DNA of 64,000 nt from Thiomicrorhabdus xiamenensis (GTDB lineage: Bacteria; Pseudomonadota; Gammaproteobacteria; Thiomicrospirales; Thiomicrospiraceae): positions 1,488,001-1,552,000 of the forward strand of contig NZ_CP054020.1 in the NCBI RefSeq assembly GCF_013282625.1, in the 5' to 3' direction. Shown piece after piece: positions 8,751 through 18,527 of the stretch. The first letter of the stretch is position 1. Each line of letters starts with the position of its first letter. Below the pieces are notes generated by a model that did not search any database, was not told the origin of the DNA, and saw only the letters and a program-made list of their open reading frames with translations. A program made the position numbers and the translations under genes.

Positions 8751-9338
8751 CTATTTACCAGCCATTGCCGCCTGGAACTGCTGCTGCAATTGTCTTACCT
8801 GATCACTCTGCTGCTGAATCGTTTTAATTAAACCAGCGCTGTCGGGATTTTTCTGCTCAACAGCCTGCATAACAGAATCCTCAAACTTCTGAGCCATGGA
8901 CTGCACTTCTTTGTCCTGTAGAACCTGCATCTGCTTCTGCTGGAAAACTCTCTGACGTTTCTGGAAATCCATAATCACTTCCTGACTGGGCTTTTCGCCG
9001 CTGGTCTGATACTTCTGGATAATATCACCCAAAGCTTTCAATTCGGCATCGGAATCATAGCCGTAGACATTCATTTTCTGAGTCACTTTGGCGCGTAAGG
9101 CATCACGCTGTTTCTGCAATTCAACAGATCCGTCAATCACCTCAGACTGCATAACCTGTAACTTCTGCTGGCTCTGCTGCAAAGCCATTTGCGCCTGTCG
9201 CATCTGTACCATCAGATTTTTCTGCTCTTCAGAAATTTGCATCTGACCTTGCTGTGCCATCGGCGGTTGAGCTTGAGAAGTCATTGACGCGCTCGCTAAA
9301 AACAGTGCGAAAAGCAATTTGCCGGAAAATAATCGCAT
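8751..9338 (-). CDS. Secreted coiled-coil protein of unknown function
   Basis: The start at 9338 is chosen because it has AAGGAT just upstream and gives a signal peptide (MRLFSGKLLFALFLASASM...AQA). The mature part of about 170 residues is rich in Gln, Met and Lys with heptad-like spacing, predicted to be one long alpha-helical coiled coil (from MQISEEQKNLMVQMRQAQM to QVRQLQQQFQAAMAGK). It contains no cysteine and no recognised domain. The Met/Gln-rich helical build resembles periplasmic chaperone or adaptor proteins, but that is a guess. Its promoter region also contains the opposed small-peptide gene at 9581-9664 in the same direction. Confidence 0.7.
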   Translation of the reverse strand: MRLFSGKLLFALFLASASMTSQAQPPMAQQGQMQISEEQKNLMVQMRQAQMALQQSQQKLQVMQSEVIDGSVELQKQRDALRAKVTQKMNVYGYDSDAELKALGDIIQKYQTSGEKPSQEVIMDFQKRQRVFQQKQMQVLQDKEVQSMAQKFEDSVMQAVEQKNPDSAGLIKTIQQQSDQVRQLQQQFQAAMAGK

Positions 9339-9580
9339 ACGAAAAATCCTTTTGTTGCGAAACCTTAAAATCAACCGCGCCCTCAAGCAGGATAAATTCA
9401 CAGATTTCTATAATCTAAACAGGCACTACCGCCTGACAATAAAATTTAAAGGCACCACGCTACCATACCGCAGACCATGACGCAAACGCGACAGTACCGC
9501 GTTTCATATAATCTTAATGGTTGCTTATCGAAGTACTCTGCAACGGTGATCTGGACACATTAACAACGCTTAGCTGCTCT

Positions 9581-9664
9581 TTATTTATTTTTTGTCAAAA
9601 ACATAATAATCGCAACCATCGCCACAAACACAAAAACCAAAACGAGTGAAAAATCGAATCCCAT
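9581..9664 (-). CDS. Candidate 27-residue single-pass membrane microprotein
   Basis: ATG at 9664 opens a 27-codon frame, MGFDFSLVLVFVFVAMVAII-MFLTKNK, ending in TAA at 9581. It has a purine-rich GAGGGGGGA site six bases before the ATG, a single hydrophobic helix of about 20 residues and a short basic tail, which predicts N-out/C-in insertion. Such tiny membrane proteins often act as subunits or modulators of larger complexes. It has no recognised family. It is alone in a 520-base gap, upstream of the coiled-coil gene. It might be a chance frame, but the ribosome site and clean composition favour a real gene. Confidence 0.5.
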   Translation of the reverse strand: MGFDFSLVLVFVFVAMVAIIMFLTKNK

Positions 9665-9862
9665 CTTTATCCCCCCTCATGCCACTATCTATCTATATTG
9701 ACATATTGCACCTCTTTATGCACTTATCGATTCTTTTCAGCGCTATATTTGAACTGATGAGTCATACCGAATCGAAAAACTTGCCGGCGAGTACGCAAAT
9801 GCGGATAACTCTTCTATAATCAGAGCCAGCACACGTGTTATACAAGGACCGGATAAAGCATT

Positions 9863-11197
9863 ATGAAACCGTGCATTATGAAACCGCCTCTACTGGCAAT
9901 TGGCATTATCTGGATGCTGCTCTTAAGCGGCTGCACTACTCACAGTGTCATCAGTAACAAAAAAATCACACCGTCCGCCACAAGTGACGGTTACGGTCTT
10001 GCCTCGCAGATTCATCGCAGACCGCCCGGAAAAATCACTTTGGTGCTGAGCTTTTCCGGAGGCGGATCGCGCGCTGCGGCTTTATCCTACGGCGTTCTTA
10101 AAGCGTTACGTCAAACACCGTTGACGCCATCAGAGAATACCAGCCTGCTTTCGGAGGTGGATGTCATCAGCGCAGTTTCGGGCGGCAGTTTTACCGCGGC
10201 TTATTACGCCCTGCACGGCGAGCGGACTTTCGCACATTTTGAAAACGATTTTCTCAACCAGAACATTCAGGAAAACCTGATTACCGAACTGCTGTACCCG
10301 TCACAATGGTTTTCCAATCTCGGACGTACCGATATTGCCGCCGACCTGTATGAGCAATCGGTTTTTAAGGGAGCAACTTTCGCCGACTTGGGAAAACGGC
10401 CAAATGCGCCGCTATTAATGATCAACGCATCCGATTTGAGCAATGGCGTACGCTTCAGTTTCGTACAGGAATATTTTGACTTACTCTGTTCCGATCTGGC
10501 CAGCTACCCGATTTCGCGTGCGGTCACCGCATCCTCTTCGGTACCGGTTCTGTTCAATCCGGTGGTCGTGGAAAATTTCAGCGGCTGCTCGCCGGACAAT
10601 CTTCTGATCAAAGAATCGCCGCTTAACAGTCTGCAGCTAGAAGAAACGCGTCAAGGCCTGCTCACCTATCTGAATGAAAAAGAAAAACACCGCTATCTGC
10701 ATTTGGTTGACGGCGGGATTACTGACAATCTGGGACTTCGTGCTATTTACGACTTTATGGAACTTTCCGGCGGACCGCTGGCTATGAACAAACGCTTAAA
10801 GCGGACACCATCGGACAAACTGGTTGTGATTGTCGTCAATGCGTCAACCCAATCGTCCCTCGACCTGGCCAGAAGCCGAGCTACACCATCAATTGAAACC
10901 AGTCTGAATGCCATGACCGACATTCAGATTCACCGCTATAATGCGACCACTCTGGAACTCTTCGAACGGGCAATGGCTTCATGGAGCACCAGTCTGTCAA
11001 CGCAGGAAAAACAGGTTACGCCGTACTTTATCGAGTTGAACTTCAAACAGCTGGCAGATGAACAAGAGCGTCAATTTTTTAACGCCATTCCAACCGGATT
11101 CAACCTGACCGAAGAACAAAAACAGCAGTTGATTGAAGCCGGCGGCAAACTGCTGCAACAGCATCCTAAATTTCAACAGTTATTGAATGCGTTATAG
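9863..11197 (+). CDS. Patatin-like phospholipase lipoprotein
   Basis: A 444-residue predicted lipoprotein: the leader ends in the lipobox LLSGC (Cys about residue 24). The patatin domain has the oxyanion glycine-rich loop SFSGGGSRAAALSYG (about residues 60-75), the nucleophile elbow SAVSGGSFTAAYYA with the Ser in GxSGGS form, and the catalytic Asp in LVDGGITDNLG (about 292). Expected activity is acyl-hydrolysis of membrane or host lipids from the periplasmic face. Two Met codons (9863, 9878) could start it; the first has a GGAT site at good distance. No linked operon partner is seen. Confidence 0.88.
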   Translation: MKPCIMKPPLLAIGIIWMLLLSGCTTHSVISNKKITPSATSDGYGLASQIHRRPPGKITLVLSFSGGGSRAAALSYGVLKALRQTPLTPSENTSLLSEVDVISAVSGGSFTAAYYALHGERTFAHFENDFLNQNIQENLITELLYPSQWFSNLGRTDIAADLYEQSVFKGATFADLGKRPNAPLLMINASDLSNGVRFSFVQEYFDLLCSDLASYPISRAVTASSSVPVLFNPVVVENFSGCSPDNLLIKESPLNSLQLEETRQGLLTYLNEKEKHRYLHLVDGGITDNLGLRAIYDFMELSGGPLAMNKRLKRTPSDKLVVIVVNASTQSSLDLARSRATPSIETSLNAMTDIQIHRYNATTLELFERAMASWSTSLSTQEKQVTPYFIELNFKQLADEQERQFFNAIPTGFNLTEEQKQQLIEAGGKLLQQHPKFQQLLNAL

Positions 11198-11523
11198 TAC
11201 CGCGGCCATTCCACTGTAAAGGACAATTTATACAGAAGCTTTCAGGCGCAAAACTAAGGACGACGGGTACACAAAGGCTGCATTGAAAACTCGCCCACAT
11301 ACAATGTATTACCGTCCGTGAAATTGCACGCAACTACACGATTATTATCGCTATTAACCGGCATTTAAGGTATGCTTCCGTCCTTTATTCTAGGCGCCAT
11401 AGATGTGGCGTTTAGTTTGGCGCTTGTTTTCTCTTATTTCTCTTTCTGTCAGGATCGAAACCTTGAAATCACGGGCGCACCCATCATCGAGTCCACTCGT
11501 AAACAGTCAGAGAAAAAAGACCT
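11198..11523 (+). other. Long leader/intergenic region before the RhlE-like helicase gene
   Basis: No gene seen in these 326 bases. A hairpin, GCGCCA-TAGATG-TGGCGT, at about 11394-11412 lies in the probable leader. Long structured leaders are common on DEAD-box helicase mRNAs and often mediate feedback or cold control, which is an inference here. Confidence 0.35.
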
Positions 11524-12951
11524 ATGCAATTTAGCCAACTAAACCTTAACGACAAAATCCTCAAAGCGGTCGAAGCAGCGGGATACACGACCCCGACCCC
11601 TATCCAGGCACAAGCCATTCCGGCGATTATCGAAGGCCACGATGTGATGGCGGCCGCACAGACCGGAACCGGTAAAACCGCCGGATTTACCTTACCGCTT
11701 CTGGAAAAGCTATCTCAAGGGCGTATCGCCAAATCCAATCAGGCGCGCGCTCTGGTGTTAACCCCAACCCGGGAACTGGCGCTTCAGGTCAGCGAAAGCG
11801 TAGAAACCTATGGTAAAGAACTGCCTTTGCGTTCAACGGTTGTGTATGGCGGAGTCAAAATCAACCCGCAAATGCAGCGTCTGCGCAAAGGCGTCGATAT
11901 TCTGGTCGCAACACCGGGACGCCTGCTTGACCTTTATCAGCAAAACGCCATTCGTTTCGACGATCTGGAAGTACTGGTACTGGATGAAGCTGATCGCATG
12001 CTGGATATGGGCTTTATCCGCGATATTAAAAAGATCCTCACTCTACTACCGGCCAAACGTCAGAACCTGCTGTTCTCGGCAACGTTCTCCAATGAAATCC
12101 GCGCTTTGGCTAAAGGTCTGGTACACAATCCGGTCGAAATTTCCGTTACCCCGGAAAACTCGACCGCGGAAACCGTGGTACAGTCTATCTACCCGGTCGA
12201 TAAAGCCAGCAAAACCCGACTGCTGATCCATCTGATCAAAGAGCACGCCTGGTACCAGCTTCTGGTCTTTACCCGTACCAAACACGGTGCCAATCGACTG
12301 GCGACCCAGCTCGACAAACACGGGATCAAAGCCGCCGCGATCCATGGCAATAAAAGTCAGAATGCCCGTATCCGCGCATTAAACGAATTTAAAGAAAATA
12401 AACTACAGGTGCTGGTCGCAACCGATATCGCCGCCCGCGGGATCGATATTGACCAGCTGCCACATGTGGTCAACTTCGATCTGCCGCATGTCTCCGAAGA
12501 CTATGTACACCGTATCGGACGAACCGGTCGCGCCGGATGCGATGGAGAAGCGATTTCTCTGGTCTGTGCCGAAGAGTATAAAGAACTGGTCGGCATTGAA
12601 AACCTGATCAACCAAATACTGCCGCGAAAAATTCTGTCCGGATTCGAACCGCAGAAAGCCTTGCCTGAATCCAAACTGGGCATTAAAAAGAAAAAGCCTA
12701 AAAAGCCGAAGAAAAATAAAACATTACAGGCTATTCAAGAGCCGGGAAGCAAACCCGAAGTGAAAACGCCTCCGAAGGCTAAACCGGAAAACCGTAACGG
12801 CGGCAGCCAAAAAGATGACACCAAACCTCGTCGTCCGAGACGCAAACCGCAAGGAAACAACGCTAAGGGTAAATCGGCAGAAAATCGTTCGGACAATCCG
12901 TCCCGTCCGCAAAGATCCCGACGTCGCCCGAAAACCAATAACTCGAACTAA
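11524..12951 (+). CDS. DEAD-box RNA helicase, RhlE type, with long basic tail
   Basis: ATP-dependent RNA unwinding in ribosome assembly or RNA decay. All DEAD-box motifs are present in 475 residues: Q motif ([14 protein letters not shown]), I ([12 protein letters not shown]), Ia ([11 protein letters not shown]), Ib (TPGRLLDL), II ([13 protein letters not shown]), III (LLFSATF), IV ([15 protein letters not shown]), V ([13 protein letters not shown]) and VI ([12 protein letters not shown]). The C-terminal 100 residues are Lys/Arg/Pro-rich and disordered, as in RhlE proteins that bind RNA through the tail. A second helicase of the same group lies at 32255-33433 with a very short tail. Confidence 0.92.
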   Translation: MQFSQLNLNDKILKAVEAAGYTTPTPIQAQAIPAIIEGHDVMAAAQTGTGKTAGFTLPLLEKLSQGRIAKSNQARALVLTPTRELALQVSESVETYGKELPLRSTVVYGGVKINPQMQRLRKGVDILVATPGRLLDLYQQNAIRFDDLEVLVLDEADRMLDMGFIRDIKKILTLLPAKRQNLLFSATFSNEIRALAKGLVHNPVEISVTPENSTAETVVQSIYPVDKASKTRLLIHLIKEHAWYQLLVFTRTKHGANRLATQLDKHGIKAAAIHGNKSQNARIRALNEFKENKLQVLVATDIAARGIDIDQLPHVVNFDLPHVSEDYVHRIGRTGRAGCDGEAISLVCAEEYKELVGIENLINQILPRKILSGFEPQKALPESKLGIKKKKPKKPKKNKTLQAIQEPGSKPEVKTPPKAKPENRNGGSQKDDTKPRRPRRKPQGNNAKGKSAENRSDNPSRPQRSRRRPKTNNSN

Positions 12952-12979
12952 TCCGCTTCCGTATAAAGGCCGGTAACGA

Positions 12980-13597
12980 ATGAGCATGACAAACCAACAG
13001 CAAAAACCTTTTGCCCAATCCAGTGAAGAAAACAAACAGGTTATCCTGCAAGCGATTGAGGAATTAGTGCACGATTGCCGTTCGGTACTGGAAATTGCCA
13101 GCGGCACGGGGCAGCATGCGGTCTATTTTGCCGCTCAGTTGCCGCATCTGAAATGGCAAACCTCAGACCTGATGGAATGTCATGTCGGCATTAACCAATG
13201 GCTTGAAGAAGCCGCTTTGGAAAATGTCTCCGCGCCAATCTGCCTCAACGTCTCCGAAGAGCTTCACTGGCCAGACAGCACTTTTGATGCGGTTTTCAGC
13301 GCCAACAGCTTTCATATTATGGGCCGGAATCATGTCGAGGATTTTTTTGAACATGTCCCTAAGGTATTGAATCCTAATGCAATCATTATGATTTACGGCC
13401 CCTTCAACTATAACGGGGACTTTACCAGTGAAAGTAACGCTCGCTTCGATCAATGGCTCAAAGCACGCAATCCGGCAAGCGGCATCAAGGATTTCGAGTG
13501 GTGTAACTGGCTGGCCGAACAATCCGGCTTGAAACTGCTGAAGGACATTGAAATGCCGCAAAACAACCGTATTCTGGTATGGCGTAATAATCGCTGA
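12980..13597 (+). CDS. DUF938 SAM-dependent methyltransferase-like protein
   Basis: A 205-residue cytoplasmic protein of the DUF938 family. The SAM-binding glycine motif is VLEIASGTGQHAVYFAAQLP (about residues 35-54), and the family signatures WQTSDLMECHVGINQW and FDAVFSANSFHIMG follow, then IMIYGPFNYNGDFTSESNARF. The fold indicates a class I methyltransferase; the substrate is unknown. The ATG has a GGTAACGA stretch upstream and lies 28 bases after the helicase stop, so the two may be co-transcribed. Confidence 0.85.
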   Translation: MSMTNQQQKPFAQSSEENKQVILQAIEELVHDCRSVLEIASGTGQHAVYFAAQLPHLKWQTSDLMECHVGINQWLEEAALENVSAPICLNVSEELHWPDSTFDAVFSANSFHIMGRNHVEDFFEHVPKVLNPNAIIMIYGPFNYNGDFTSESNARFDQWLKARNPASGIKDFEWCNWLAEQSGLKLLKDIEMPQNNRILVWRNNR

Positions 13598-13748
13598 CGC
13601 CCCATGTAAGCTGTGTGTAGCAACGCACTACAGCAAACCGTTTCTGATACTTTACCGCACACCGACGGATAACCAACCTTAATTTGGCTTGCTTTGTGCT
13701 TTGAGACTGTTCAACTCCGACAGTCATAAAGAATAGAAGATAAGAATT

Positions 13749-14948
13749 ATGGTTTCGTTTAACTTCAGTCAACCCAGTATTCTACGCAATATGTTCCTCA
13801 CCTACATCGGTGCGGGTCTCGGTATGGGCGTAGTTTTTCCGCTGTTCGCCAGTCTGTTTGTCAACTTCAAGGAAGGCATGCTGGTCTGGTTTGTTATCGC
13901 TTGTATTCTGGCCGGGATATCGATCGGTATCTTCAACTACTGGCTTCTTAAAGAACGTCTGCTCAAACGCATGATGCGTATCGGCGAAGTGGCCAACGCC
14001 ATCAGTCAAAACGATATTTCTTTGAAATGCAGCCTGAAAAGCCATGACTTTATCGGCGATATGGCCAACAGTTTCAATCTGATGGCTGAAAATCTCAGTC
14101 GCATGGTCAACCGTATCAAACAGGTCACCGACGAGTTGAATCAGGCTTCCGAAGGAATGATGACGGTCTCCCAGAACACACACGAAGGGGTCAATGCGCA
14201 GAAATCCGGAACGGAAAAAGTTGCCGAATCGATTACCAATATGACAGAAATTGCCGCCGAGATGTCCAATAATACGCTGGCGGCAACCGCTGCCGCACAG
14301 CAGGCTGAAAAAGCCACCGACTCCGGCTCGCAGGTCGTCAACCAGGCAATCGATTCGATTCAGATTCTGGCTCAGGAAGTGGAACAGACCGCGACCGTAA
14401 TCCGCAACCTGAAAACCGACAGCAAAAACGTAACCTCGGTGCTTTCCGTCATTAAAGACATCTCGGAACAGACCAATCTGCTGGCTCTGAATGCGGCCAT
14501 TGAAGCAGCACGTGCCGGCGAACATGGTCGCGGCTTTGCGGTCGTTGCCGACGAAGTTCGTGAACTGGCAGCAAAAACACAAGCTTCCGCGGTGCAGATT
14601 GAATCAATTATCGAACAGCTGCAAAGCGTCGCCGACGAAGCGGTTCAGGTTATGCAAAATGGACAGGAGCAGGCGCTGAACAGCGTTACCCAGGCCAATA
14701 ACGCCGGAAAAGCACTGTCGATGATTGCCGAAGCGGTCAAAACCATTACTCAGAAAAATTTAAAAATCGAAGCCTCTGCAGAACAGCAGAAACAGCAGTC
14801 GGAGTTTGTTAAGGCCAATATGCTGGAAATTCAACAGGTCAGTCATAATGTTGCCGACGGCGCCGACCACACTGCCGATGCCTGTCAGAAAGTCAGCGCA
14901 CACGCCGCCGAACTGCAACAGCTGGTACAGCAGTTCAAAACGCACTGA
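13749..14948 (+). CDS. Methyl-accepting chemotaxis protein with minimal periplasmic loop
   Basis: A 399-residue chemoreceptor. Two hydrophobic segments (about residues 14-38 and 44-65) are separated by only about five residues (NFKEG), so there is no periplasmic ligand domain. A HAMP region follows (about 66-120), then the cytoplasmic signalling domain with the highly conserved hairpin tip [20 protein letters not shown] and [18 protein letters not shown] (about 240-275). It ends in FKTH without a CheR-binding pentapeptide. Such receptors are thought to sense through the membrane, HAMP or partners. It is a single gene with a strong hairpin after it. Confidence 0.92.
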   Translation: MVSFNFSQPSILRNMFLTYIGAGLGMGVVFPLFASLFVNFKEGMLVWFVIACILAGISIGIFNYWLLKERLLKRMMRIGEVANAISQNDISLKCSLKSHDFIGDMANSFNLMAENLSRMVNRIKQVTDELNQASEGMMTVSQNTHEGVNAQKSGTEKVAESITNMTEIAAEMSNNTLAATAAAQQAEKATDSGSQVVNQAIDSIQILAQEVEQTATVIRNLKTDSKNVTSVLSVIKDISEQTNLLALNAAIEAARAGEHGRGFAVVADEVRELAAKTQASAVQIESIIEQLQSVADEAVQVMQNGQEQALNSVTQANNAGKALSMIAEAVKTITQKNLKIEASAEQQKQQSEFVKANMLEIQQVSHNVADGADHTADACQKVSAHAAELQQLVQQFKTH

Positions 14949-14961
14949 TTGCGATTTACCT

Positions 14962-14991
14962 CACCTGCTGCCTTTCGGTTTGCAGCAGGTG
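14962..14991 (+). terminator. Hairpin after chemoreceptor gene
   Basis: CACCTGCTGC and GCAGCAGGTG make a perfect 10-bp stem around a 10-base loop, 13 bases after the stop. Only a weak pyrimidine stretch follows (CCATCTCCTTTCC), so termination may be partial or the hairpin may protect the mRNA end. Confidence 0.55.
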
Positions 14992-15175
14992 CCATCTCCT
15001 TTCCCCACCAAACTTGAAACGGCCTCTGTAGCCGTTCCTCTATCTAAAACAAAATACTCGGTAGTGAAAAAGACGACGCCAAATCAGTCTACTGTAATAT
15101 TCGTCATTCAAACCAATAAGCCCTTCATTACTGTTTGTAGTAGATAGTTGAGTCGAACCTTAACTTAGCGAAAGC

Positions 15176-15205
15176 GAGTGGTATCTTACGAGTTCCATAC
15201 CACTC
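15176..15205. terminator. 9-bp inverted repeat after the GGDEF gene
   Basis: GAGTGGTAT (15176-15184) and ATACCACTC (15197-15205) pair around a 12-base loop, 14 bases past the end of the minus-strand GGDEF gene. On the minus strand a short CTTTCGCTAAG follows rather than a T-run, so it is terminator-like at best. Confidence 0.4.
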
Positions 15206-15219
15206 ATATCGAATAACCC

Positions 15220-17541
15220 TTACTTGGCGATCACCGTCTGATCTCGCCCCTGCTCCTTGGCACTGTACACCGCTTCGTCGGCACGCTTAACGATTTCACT
15301 CAAATTTTCGTCCGCTCTGAGCTCGGCGACACCAATACTGGATGCCAGACGAATTTTCTGTCTAAAATGCACATTGTTGACTTCATGCCGGATCCTTTCC
15401 GCCAGAAAATAGGCCTGCTCGATATCGGTATTCGGCGAAATCAGCAGAAACTCTTCGCCGCCCCAGCGACCGAAGACGTCAATTTCCCGAATGCTGCTGG
15501 TAATCACTTCGGTAAAGGTCTGCAGAACTTCGTCTCCCATATCGTGACCATAGGTATCATTGATCGATTTAAAGTGGTCCAGATCAAACAGCAGAATGCT
15601 TAAAGGTGTCTGATAACGTTTTGCACGCGCAATCTCGGAAAGCAGTCGCTTATCGATATATGAACGGTTATAGACGCCGGTCAGATAGTCGGTGGAAGAA
15701 AGTTTGTGCAATATCTGGTTCTTTTCCTGCAAATCCTGCCGCGCTTTGCGTAATTGCAGTGTATAGAAAGCAATCACGGCAAGAATTATCAGCAGAGGGA
15801 CCAACAGGCTTAGCAGCGTTTTCCAGTCAAATGAACTCTGGTATTGCACCATCAGATAACGGTTCTGCATTTCACTGAGTTCTTTAGGGTTTAACTGCGC
15901 CAACACCTTGTCCAGAATTCCTTGTAATTCCGGCCAATCATCGCGGACACCGATCGAAATCGCTTTACTGAACGGCAATTCCCCGCCGACTTGGAGATTG
16001 CCTAAGCCGCTGGTACGGATGTAGTGCCCGATAACGGCGACATTGTCGACATAACCGTCAGCATCGCCTTTGGAAACGGCCTTTAAACCTTCTAGTGGCG
16101 AATCCACCAAAAACAGCTGTGCCGCCGGAAAATTCAACTCGATAAACTCCTGCGCTGCATAACCTCGGACCACAGCCAGTTTCATGGTATCCAAAGTTTT
16201 CAGGTTGGATAAATATGGTGTTCCGGTCCGAGTTGCAACTACCGTGGGAAAGTTCAGGTAAGGACGGGTAAATTTCAAATACGTTTTACGTTCTTCGGTG
16301 ATCGTCAGAGCCGAGAGTAAATCCAAGCGCTTGTGTTTTATCATATCGATCGTCTGTGCCCAAGAGTATTCCGGGCTGACCTCGAATTTCAAACCGGTTT
16401 TCTCTTCGATATAGTGAAACAGTTCCGATGAAATTCCGCTGAACTGACCGTTCTCATCAACAAAATCGATCGGAAACCACTCCGGATCAATGCCCAGTTT
16501 CAACACCGGATGAGCTTCGATCCACGCTTCCTCCTGCGCAGTAAAACTCAGCTTGCTGATCTGCGGTTGATAAATGCCTTCGGAAAGATCCCAGTCGTTT
16601 TGCACCAGATTGTGTTTATGAAACAGCTTTTTGGTAAATTCAAGGCGACCGCGATCCATAGTTCCAATCGGAGTACTGTTGACCGCCATCATCTCTTCGA
16701 TAGCCTTGGCCTCGAAAATCAAATGATCCAGAGTTTTGTTTTTAGGCTGGTAGGTATCAAGAATATACTGGGCGATCTCTCGCTTATTCTGCAGAGCGTA
16801 TTGCCACCCCTTTATGACCGCTTTGCGCATCGCCGCAACTCTTTCTGGATGCTCCTGAAGTTCTTTTCGAGAGGTGAAAAGCATATCTCCGTAGAGGTCA
16901 ATCCCGTAATTCATCGGCTTGATGAGGTTAACTTCAATACCCTGCTGATAGAGATAATAAGGTTCGTTGGTCAGATAGCCGGCGTAAACATCCACCTCGC
17001 CTCGGACCAAAACGCCGGGGTCAGTTTTATGGTGTAGCCGTTGCAGATTCAGCTCGATGCCTAAATGGTTCGCCATCGCCAATACAGCAAATCCATCGGT
17101 ATCTTTCTGATAGAAGGCAACGCTTTTGCCTTCAAGCTGATAGGGACTGTCGATTCCGGAGGATTTAAGCGTAATCAAAGTTTGCGGCGAATGCTGGAAA
17201 ATCGGCGCTACGATAACCAGAGGGTTTCCTTTCGCCTGATAAAGCATCAGAATCGAATCGGCAATCCCGTATTGCGCCTCGCCGTTCAGTACCTGCTGAA
17301 TATTGTTTTTTTCCAGGTCCCTTTCACGGATTTCAACGTCCAGTCCCCGCTCGGCAAAATAGCCCTCTTTCTGAGCCGCATAGTAGCCGGCAAACTGAAA
17401 CTGGTGCAGCCATTTCAACTGCAGAACGACCTTATCAAGACTCGTAGCCGGTTTTTCCTCTGCCATGGCCGTTGTCTGCCATAGCAGTGCAAGCAACCCC
17501 AAAAAAACAAAAGACAGAATACGTAACATAAGCTTGAACAA
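15220..17541 (-). CDS. Diguanylate cyclase with tandem periplasmic binding domains (NMT1 + SBP3 + GGDEF)
   Basis: A 773-residue sensor fusion. Order: signal/anchor (residues 1-27); NMT1/THI5-like binding domain (about 35-265, with LQLKWLHQFQFAGYYAAQKE and GYFAERGLDVEI); a family-3 solute-binding domain (about 345-560, with LKLGIDPEWFPIDFVDENG and DLLSALTITEERKTYLKFTR); one transmembrane helix (about 575-595); and a cytoplasmic GGDEF domain with an intact GGEEF active site (about 694-698) and the inhibitory RxxD site (REID) before it. It likely makes cyclic-di-GMP in response to small molecules such as amino acids or pyrimidine-like compounds; ligands are unknown. It is monocistronic. Confidence 0.9.
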   Translation of the reverse strand: MFKLMLRILSFVFLGLLALLWQTTAMAEEKPATSLDKVVLQLKWLHQFQFAGYYAAQKEGYFAERGLDVEIRERDLEKNNIQQVLNGEAQYGIADSILMLYQAKGNPLVIVAPIFQHSPQTLITLKSSGIDSPYQLEGKSVAFYQKDTDGFAVLAMANHLGIELNLQRLHHKTDPGVLVRGEVDVYAGYLTNEPYYLYQQGIEVNLIKPMNYGIDLYGDMLFTSRKELQEHPERVAAMRKAVIKGWQYALQNKREIAQYILDTYQPKNKTLDHLIFEAKAIEEMMAVNSTPIGTMDRGRLEFTKKLFHKHNLVQNDWDLSEGIYQPQISKLSFTAQEEAWIEAHPVLKLGIDPEWFPIDFVDENGQFSGISSELFHYIEEKTGLKFEVSPEYSWAQTIDMIKHKRLDLLSALTITEERKTYLKFTRPYLNFPTVVATRTGTPYLSNLKTLDTMKLAVVRGYAAQEFIELNFPAAQLFLVDSPLEGLKAVSKGDADGYVDNVAVIGHYIRTSGLGNLQVGGELPFSKAISIGVRDDWPELQGILDKVLAQLNPKELSEMQNRYLMVQYQSSFDWKTLLSLLVPLLIILAVIAFYTLQLRKARQDLQEKNQILHKLSSTDYLTGVYNRSYIDKRLLSEIARAKRYQTPLSILLFDLDHFKSINDTYGHDMGDEVLQTFTEVITSSIREIDVFGRWGGEEFLLISPNTDIEQAYFLAERIRHEVNNVHFRQKIRLASSIGVAELRADENLSEIVKRADEAVYSAKEQGRDQTVIAK

Positions 17542-17918
17542 AATCAGGAACCTGAGAAACTCACTTTAGAGACGAAATCGGAAAATTCTAACCGTCGACA
17601 GATCTGTATTCATCTGAAACTTAAGACGCCGCGCATCTGCCAAGGATTGCATGCTTAATAAAACAGAAAATTCAAACCTAAAAATTTTGCTTGAAATTAT
17701 ACCGCTCACCCAAGAAATTTCTATGAAATCCAATTATTTACTTTGATTTTCGGAATGTTTTCGCAGTTTATGACCGAAACCCTGTTGTTATTGTGAGTAA
17801 GAAAAATTTCACTTGCGGAAAATATGCCGAATTTTTGTTTGAGATGATAAATTATGGCAAGAGATAAAATAAATCGATTACTTATAAAACCGGTATCTAA
17901 ACCAACTTAGGAAGACTT
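17542..17918. other. AT-rich divergent intergenic region
   Basis: Separates the GGDEF gene (minus) and the CopD-like gene (plus). No gene seen. It is AT-rich, with loose promoter-like matches near 17837-17870 (TTGAGA and TAAAAT) but suboptimal spacing. Confidence 0.35.
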
Positions 17919-18383
17919 ATGAATATAATTGATGTGACTATGATCGCTGCTCATATGCTCGCTGCCGTCGTTTGGGTCGGCGGGATGTTTTTAGCCTATC
18001 GAGTACTGCGCCCTGCCGCGATGGAAATTGACCCTCCACATAGATTAACCCTTTGGCTGGGCGTTTTCAGTCGCTTCTTTAAATGGGTTTGGCTAGCGAT
18101 TTTTCTGATTGTTGTCACCGGCTATTGGGATTGGTCGGCCCGCTTCGCCGCAGAATCCTCAACCCTGTATATTGAAATTATGCAATGGCTCGGCTGGTTA
18201 ATGATCGCCTTTTTCAGCTGGCTGTACTTCAAACCTTTTCAGGCTTTCAAAAAAGCCGTTCAAGAGCAGAGATTTCCCGATGCCGGCGCGATTATGCAAA
18301 AGCAGATGCGTCCGATTATCGCAATTAACCTGACGCTCGGCACACTGGAAATTCTTATAGGCGCAACGGGGATTTACTGGTAA
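17919..18383 (+). CDS. CopD-like four-helix membrane protein
   Basis: A 154-residue inner-membrane protein with four hydrophobic helices (about residues 5-27, 48-68, 86-103 and 131-151). The pattern HMLAAVVWVGGMFLAYRVLRP, with His in helix 1 and WVGG, is typical of the CopD / YozB-like superfamily; His/Trp positions may bind copper or haem. Members are linked with copper handling or cytochrome assembly. GGAAGACTT precedes the ATG. It stands alone and ends in a strong terminator. Confidence 0.7.
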   Translation: MNIIDVTMIAAHMLAAVVWVGGMFLAYRVLRPAAMEIDPPHRLTLWLGVFSRFFKWVWLAIFLIVVTGYWDWSARFAAESSTLYIEIMQWLGWLMIAFFSWLYFKPFQAFKKAVQEQRFPDAGAIMQKQMRPIIAINLTLGTLEILIGATGIYW

Positions 18384-18429
18384 AGCGCTCTGTATTTTCA
18401 CATGCGAGGTTCAAAAGCATGCTCAATAA

Positions 18430-18456
18430 AAAAGCCTGACAAAGTCAGGCTTTTAA
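18430..18456. terminator. Bidirectional intrinsic terminator
   Basis: AAAAGCCTGAC (18430-18440) and GTCAGGCTTTT (18444-18454) form a perfect 11-bp stem with a three-base loop, serving the CopD-like gene and the converging nitroreductase gene. Confidence 0.9.
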
Positions 18457-18527
18457 AAAGATTTTATAAGATGGAATTGACGACAGCCATTCTTTAAACA
18501 GGCACAAACGACCTCCCGCTTGTCAGA

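Noticed and set aside
13782-14582. 266-codon frame antisense to the short chemoreceptor
   Set aside because: Cys/Phe/His-rich product of a reverse frame, with no ribosome site or motif.
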